Assembly (NCBI GenBank): GCA_032871835.1
Contig: CM065302.1
Coordinates: forward strand, 6,741,882 to 6,805,881
Length of the DNA stretch: 64,000 bases
Direction of reading: 5' to 3'
DNA from: Dipteronia dyeriana
Taxonomy: Eukaryota; Streptophyta; Magnoliopsida; Sapindales; Sapindaceae
Shown here: positions 58,823-64,000 of the stretch, piece after piece
Position numbering within the stretch: the stretch's first letter is position 1
Layout of the letters: every line of letters begins with the position of its first letter
The notes under the pieces: generated by a model
What the model was told of the DNA's origin: nothing
Seen by the model: only the letters and a program-made list of their open reading frames with translations
The model's database searches: none
Translations under genes and position numbers: made by a program

Positions 58823-61292
58823 ACATTCAATCAAAAAACCCTAAAATCTCAAATTTTAATTTATTATATTAAAATATTTCAACTATTATTATGATTCATT
58901 TTATTTTATCCATAGTATTTTTTATTATTATATAGTTTTAATTAATTTAGAATCAACAATTCAATAATTTACCAAAAAAAAAAAGAATAAAAAATTTAAA
59001 AGTATGTCTAGTAATATTTATTAATAAATTATTTTTGTATAAATTTAAAGTGAATTCAAAAAAAATATAAAACAAAATTTCTTATTATAAATTAGAATGT
59101 AATTTATTATTTTAAGAATAGATATTGTAACTTTTCATTGTTTATATTGTTTTTTTTGTCATTATTTATTTTTAATATTGTGTTTCTTGTTTTTATTTAT
59201 TTTTTAATGTAAGATTATTTAGTTTATCTTAAATAAATGTTCTAATTGTTTTATTTATATTAACTTCATTATACTATCAATTTTTCTTTGTATAAAAAAA
59301 ACCATTTTTATTTAAAAAAAAACTCATTTTACTACGATTTTGAATTTTCAGTATTTTATTTAGAGTGATGCTGATGTTGACAATCCACTAAATATCTTTC
59401 TACACTTCATTTTTTTATTATTATATGACAATTTTATCATAATCAAAATTACTAAAAACTTGCCAATTTTAGTATTGAATGAAAAAATGATTATTTTGGA
59501 ACAAATTATTATTATTATTTTACAAAATTAGGTTTTTATGATGGAGTGTTTTCAAAAAAGAATGTTAAAAGGTAAAAATGTTAATTTTGAAAAAAATAAT
59601 AGTGTCTTTACAATTTTTTTAAAATTTAAGTTTTTAAAATGAACTTTGTGTAGAAAATGATTGTGAAAAAAAAAATAGATCGTAAGAAAAAAAAATCTCT
59701 TTATTTATATAATTATTATATTATTCTAGTGCCCAGCTAATTAAAATTTACAATTCAAATCATCTCATTGGACATATAAATGACAGCTCTGTCCAACATT
59801 ACTTCCGGTATAATGAATTGACAGTCCATATTTAATTTCATTAGTCCTTGAGTAAATTCACAACAGCGCTGTTAAACATAGCTAATAATTCAAGGTCATA
59901 AATATACACAATGAGAAGTAATTTATTCTGATTCTATTAAATCGAGAATGTACTAATCTTAAGTACTTAGGTCCAATTAAATCCCAACAATATATGTTTA
60001 TTAAAAAAACTTAAAAAGAACTTTTTAGACTTCTCCAAATAGGAGAAAAACTTGGGTGCAACCGATGTACCAAGCTAGAAAATGATAGTTGTGTATCGGT
60101 TCCACTCAGTAAATAACACGTGTTATTGACTTAAAATTTAAAAAAGACTTTTCATTTTTTTCTTTTACATAGGAGCCCAAAAGTCCATGTCACTTTCTCT
60201 CTCATCTCTCATCACCACCGTCTTCCTCTTCTCTCGTCTCTCTCTGCCAACTCAATCTCAATCTCAATCTATCATCTTTACCTCAAAATTTTGAAAAACC
60301 AAAGGGTTGTGGCTGTTTAGAGGAGGAAGAGGTCGGTGGACGAGTTCGGGTTTGAGTTTTGTTTGGATTTGAGGGTGTTTTGTGGTGGGTAGTTTGGCTT
60401 TTGGGTTTGGGTGGATGGTGGTTTGGTGGTGGTATTGGTAATTGATTCTGTTGATTTTTTGGGTTTTACTGTATGGATTCCGATGGGGTTGGGATCGATT
60501 TTGGTTGGGATTTTTGGAGTTTGTAACTAAGATTTTTGGTTTGATTTTGGTGGTATGAGGGGTTGGTGGATCGACGTCTCTAGATTAAACGATGAATTGA
60601 GACCGATTTCATTAAATGAAATCTGGTCGGTGAAAGACTTGTGTTGGAGCTCTTATCTTCATAATCGGTTGTTGTTATTAAGATTCAATACGGCGTGGAA
60701 GTTAACGCCGCCGATATGCTTTATCCTTAGTTACCGATGAAGAAACAAGAACATCATGATTTTTTTATTTTTTTTTCTAAATGAGGTTTTTCTCGTGAAA
60801 GCATTTTCAATTGCTAGTGTATTTTTCTTCATTGTGATTTCCATTTATTTTTCATTTGATCCAGTAAACAAATAAAAAGAAAAAAGAACATAGATTTTAA
60901 AGATGTGGCTTTTGGTTTTAGGTATAGATTTGGGAGCAGAAATCAGTGTTTTTTTTTTTTTACTTTGTTGTTTGAAGTCACCTGAAGATTGATTTCCATT
61001 ACTATATAACAAAAATTCAAAGAACTTGAGATGAAAAAAAAGAAGAAGAATTGATCAATTAATTGATACGGTTTGGCTGTGAAGTACTACAGATTCGAAA
61101 AAAAAAACTCTAATCGATCTCTATTCTCACTCACATACACCCACCCACAATCCATTTACAGATCATATTTGGATCTAATCTTCATCTAAGAACCTGGTCA
61201 AAGTTGGATGGATCTGGATCAAATCAATTGTGCCCATCCTTTCAGACGGTACAGGTTTGCTAAATGCAACTATGGAGTGTGGTCACCTGTGT
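58823..61292. other. AT-rich intergenic DNA, no confident gene
   Basis: 60195-60290 is CT-rich like a 5' leader. 60555-60740 is a 61-codon open frame with no domain. It may be remains of a gene, but nothing is recognisable. Confidence 0.35.
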
Positions 61293-61926
61293 TGTTGAGA
61301 AAAATCGCACACACACACAAATAAAATCACAAACACAAATAATAGAAAGCAATACGAAGAAAGAAGACACCAAAATTTTCACGTGGTTCAGCAATTTACC
61401 TACGTCCATGGAGCGCATTGCACTCAATCCACTATAACTTAGAGTTGATTACAATCTCTCAGTCTCTTTTTCAGTCTCTTTATAATTGTTCTATCTCTCT
61501 AGCAATTTTCCTCACACATTACACACTTTTTCTTTTTGTCATTCTAAAAAAAAATACACATAATGTTAATATTTATATGGGAGCACTAGGGTTAGCCAAA
61601 TCCTAATTGGAATCTATTTCCATTTTCAATTACTTGTATAGGTAAGATTTCATCTTTCTCATGAAACCCGCATGTACCGCAGTCTAGACCGCTGTGTAGG
61701 CACATGTCTGCGCCGCGGTCGACAATGCATGACTCGTTTAGGAAACTCCGCTTCACAAGCCGTGGTTTGTGCACAATTTCCGTGTCACGGTCCACATAGC
61801 ATGTCACCTCTGGACTTCTCCACTGTGTATGTCGCGGTATGAGTTCATTACCTCCACCGTGGTCTACACCGCGCCACCTACTGGAACTCGTTTTCTTGTT
61901 GATTTCTGGCTTCACATAACCCAACA
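61293..61926 (-). repeat. E5 3' LTR (634 bp)
   Basis: Starts TGTTGGGTTATG and ends TTTCTCAACA (minus). TATAAATA on minus at 61577-61570. CA microsatellite at about 61308-61318. Confidence 0.88.
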
Positions 61927-62019
61927 ATCTCCCATTTGAAGACTGAAACTCAATAGACGTTCTCCATCCTTTCTTGATGACTTAATAGGTAAATAACAGT
62001 GCGTTCATTCCCCACGTCT

Positions 62020-63300
62020 TCACTCTTGAATACCCACTGAAGTTGTGCACAACTCAAGTTTTTCAGTTGTGTCTGGCTTAGTTAACATGTCAGTCGGATT
62101 CTTTGTTCCTACAATCTTTACTAACTTTAACACTCTTTCCTCGATTAACGATCGAATAAAGTGGTAGCACAGGTCTATATGCTTGGTCCTAGAATAGAAT
62201 GTTGAATTCTTGGTCAAGTGTATTGTACTTTGACTGTCACTATGTAACACGTTCATCACCTGATTGAATCCCAATTCGGCTAACAGCCCTTGTAACCATA
62301 TCAGCTCCTTGCTTGCTTTTGTCACAACCACATACTCTGATTCAATTGTAGAGATTGTCATTATCTTCTGCAACTAGGACACCCAACTAATTGTGGTACT
62401 CACCATAGTAAACACATACCCGATGGTACTTCTTCTATGATCCACCTCTCCGGTAATATCTGAATCCGTATAACCTTCTAGATTGAGTTCATCTCTTCTG
62501 AAGGTTAGACTTCTCTCTGTCGTACCCTGTAGGAATCTTAGGATCCACTTCACGACCTCCCAGTGAGGCTTGCACATATTGGACATGTATTGGCTCACAA
62601 CTCCCAATGCTTGGGAAATGTCTGGTCTTATGCAAGTCATGGCATACATTAGACTTCCAAAGGCTTAAGCTTAAGGAACTTTGGTCATGAAGTCTTTCTC
62701 CTCTTCCGTTTTCAGACTCTGATCCTTGGACAACCTGAAGGTACTAGCCAAATATGTTCTCACCGGTTTCGCAACTCCCATGCTGAATCTCTATAACACC
62801 TTCCAAACGTACTCTGCTTATGAAAGCTTCAATGTACATTCTTGTTTGTTTATTCTAATCCTTATTCCAAGGATTTGTTTTGTTGGACCCAAATCCTTCA
62901 TCTCTAATTCACTCGAGAGTTGCTTCTTCAAGTTGTTAATCTCTTCTAAATATGCACTAACTACTAACATGTTATCAACATAAAGTAACAAAATAATAAA
63001 ACTTGACTTAGCCTTTTTGAAGTAGCAGCAGTGGTCAGAACTACAACTCAAGTAGCCATTCCCATGCACGAATCCATCGAACTTCTTGTACCACTGTCAG
63101 GGAGCTTGTTTTAAACCATACAAGCTCTTTTGTTAACTTGCATACCAACTCTTCCTTACCAATTTCTATAAACCCCTGCGATTGTTTCATGTATATCTCC
63201 TCCTCCAAATCTCCATGAAGAAAGACAATCTTCACATCTAACTACTCCAGATATAACCCTTTTGCTGTGAAAATACTCAACATTAACCAGATCATAGTTA
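62020..63300 (-). pseudogene. E5 copia reverse transcriptase and RNase H
   Basis: From right to left: LDVKIVFLHGDLEEEIYMKQ; LLLYVDNMLVVSA, where active relatives have YVDDML, so a catalytic D is N; ELEMKDLGPTKQILGIRI; MYAMTCIRPDISQALGVVSQ; LEGYTDSDITGEVDHRRSTI; then RNase H with STIESEYVVVTKASKELIWL, LHSDSQSTIHLTKN, and TKHIDLCYHFIR to the end. Frameshifts at about 62370, 62650 and 63060-63110. Integrase and gag are missing. Confidence 0.88.
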
Positions 63301-63340
63301 GTTTATCCATGTCGAGGGCTGCAGTAAAGACTTTATCCAT

Positions 63341-64000
63341 CTTCTATTGTGTCAAACCACCACCATAATTTGAGCAGGTAGTGAAAAACTAAACTTGACT
63401 TTCCTACCAGCCATCATTCTAGAAGCCGACCATTAAAATTACTCAAACCATCATCCAACTTCTTCCTCCAGCCATCTCTCAACTGTCATCAAACAACTGA
63501 CTCAAATTTCGCTTTAATAGGCGGTGGAGAGTTATAAGATGTGTGCGTGTGCATACGAGTATCGTGGTCTCCTGTGGTAGGTGATATTAATAAATACCAA
63601 TTACAATATTACCAAATATGATTTTGACTTTTGAAAATAATTTTTTTTTTCAATTTTGGAGGCAACTTTTGAAATGTCAACATAAAAAATAATTACTTCC
63701 TCAGCTTACAAATTGAATAACAAAAAGACGGTTGTGTGAGAAAATCTTAGCTCAATAAAATGGAATAATACAAATCGATTCTCTCTCTCAATGCCTATTT
63801 TGTCATTTCTGTAGTGATCTCTATGCGAGCTTTGACTCTAGCCAATTAGAATTACATATCACAGTACACTGCACCACCCTATTTGCTCTCAGTTACCTAA
63901 CTTACAAATTGCATAAAAAAGAGAGGGTTGTGTGAGAAAAATCACACTCAGAAGTTTTTCAAAGTTTTGGTCTTCGTAGATAGAGATAAACCAAAACCAA
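63341..64000. other. Window end, no gene seen
   Basis: It contains a repeated stretch of about 50 bp ('cttacaaattg' then 'ggttgtgtgagaaaa') at 63706 and 63901, 195 bp apart. Confidence 0.4.

Larger units (their letters stand above)
61293..63340 (-). mobile_element. E5: 3' part of a Ty1/copia element
   Basis: An LTR at 61293-61926 with TG...CA ends on the minus strand, polypurine tract TTCAAATGGGAGAT (61940-61927), then the end of pol to the right. It is truncated upstream of RT (near 63290-63340). The LTR is homologous to that of E4. Confidence 0.88.

Noticed and set aside
60555..60740. Small gene after a CT-rich leader
   Set aside because: No domain or splice evidence; left as uncertain intergenic DNA.

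Overview
The window is nuclear DNA of a flowering plant, almost certainly a eudicot. It carries a TIR-NBS resistance-gene relic, a cysteine-rich-receptor-kinase relic and Werner-like exonuclease paralogues in very AT-rich DNA, and it is filled mainly by LTR retrotransposons. There are no prokaryotic features. A 100-N run at 22334-22433 is a scaffold gap. Nothing here looks like a fully intact host gene: the cellular genes are fragments or pseudogenes, and every large element carries stops and frameshifts.

Layout. 1-3402: a 3' fragment of a Werner-like exonuclease gene (copy A, minus strand) joined directly to a receptor-kinase pseudogene (plus strand), which itself carries a 543-bp solo LTR (TSD CAAAC). 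3403-15378: E1, a 12-kb Ty3/gypsy element of the Tat type, minus strand, TSD GATGT. 15384-16241: exonuclease copy B. 18877-20985: TIR-NBS pseudogene. 21286-22333: 5' part of a Ty1/copia element (E4), ending at the gap. 23262-24292: a large AT-rich inverted repeat. 25242-37679: E3, a second Tat-like family, plus strand, flanked by a 267/274-bp direct duplication of the target instead of a 5-bp TSD. 39775-51955: E2, plus strand, same family as E1, TSD AAATT. 52774-53704: Mutator-like foldback element with a 9-bp TSD. 54504-55721: small non-autonomous LTR element. 56336-56612: a GC-richer block of palindromes. 61293-63340: 3' part of a copia element (E5) of the same family as E4.

E1, E2 and E3 share one plan: LTR, PBS, gag, protease, reverse transcriptase, RNase H, a second RNase H, integrase, a tandem-repeat array, then a long gene on the opposite strand, polypurine tract and LTR. 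The opposite-strand gene starts near the 3' LTR, runs back towards pol, encodes a gypsy-type putative transposase-like domain, and in E1 and E2 a long acidic and coiled-coil tail. It has GT-AG introns at matching places in E1 and E2. This antisense gene is the most interesting system in the window. The arrays of E1 (36-bp period) and E2 (91-bp period) are built from the same roughly 23-bp core, and E1 still holds one ancestral 91-bp unit at the edge of its array.

All calls come from reading the sequence; no database search was run.
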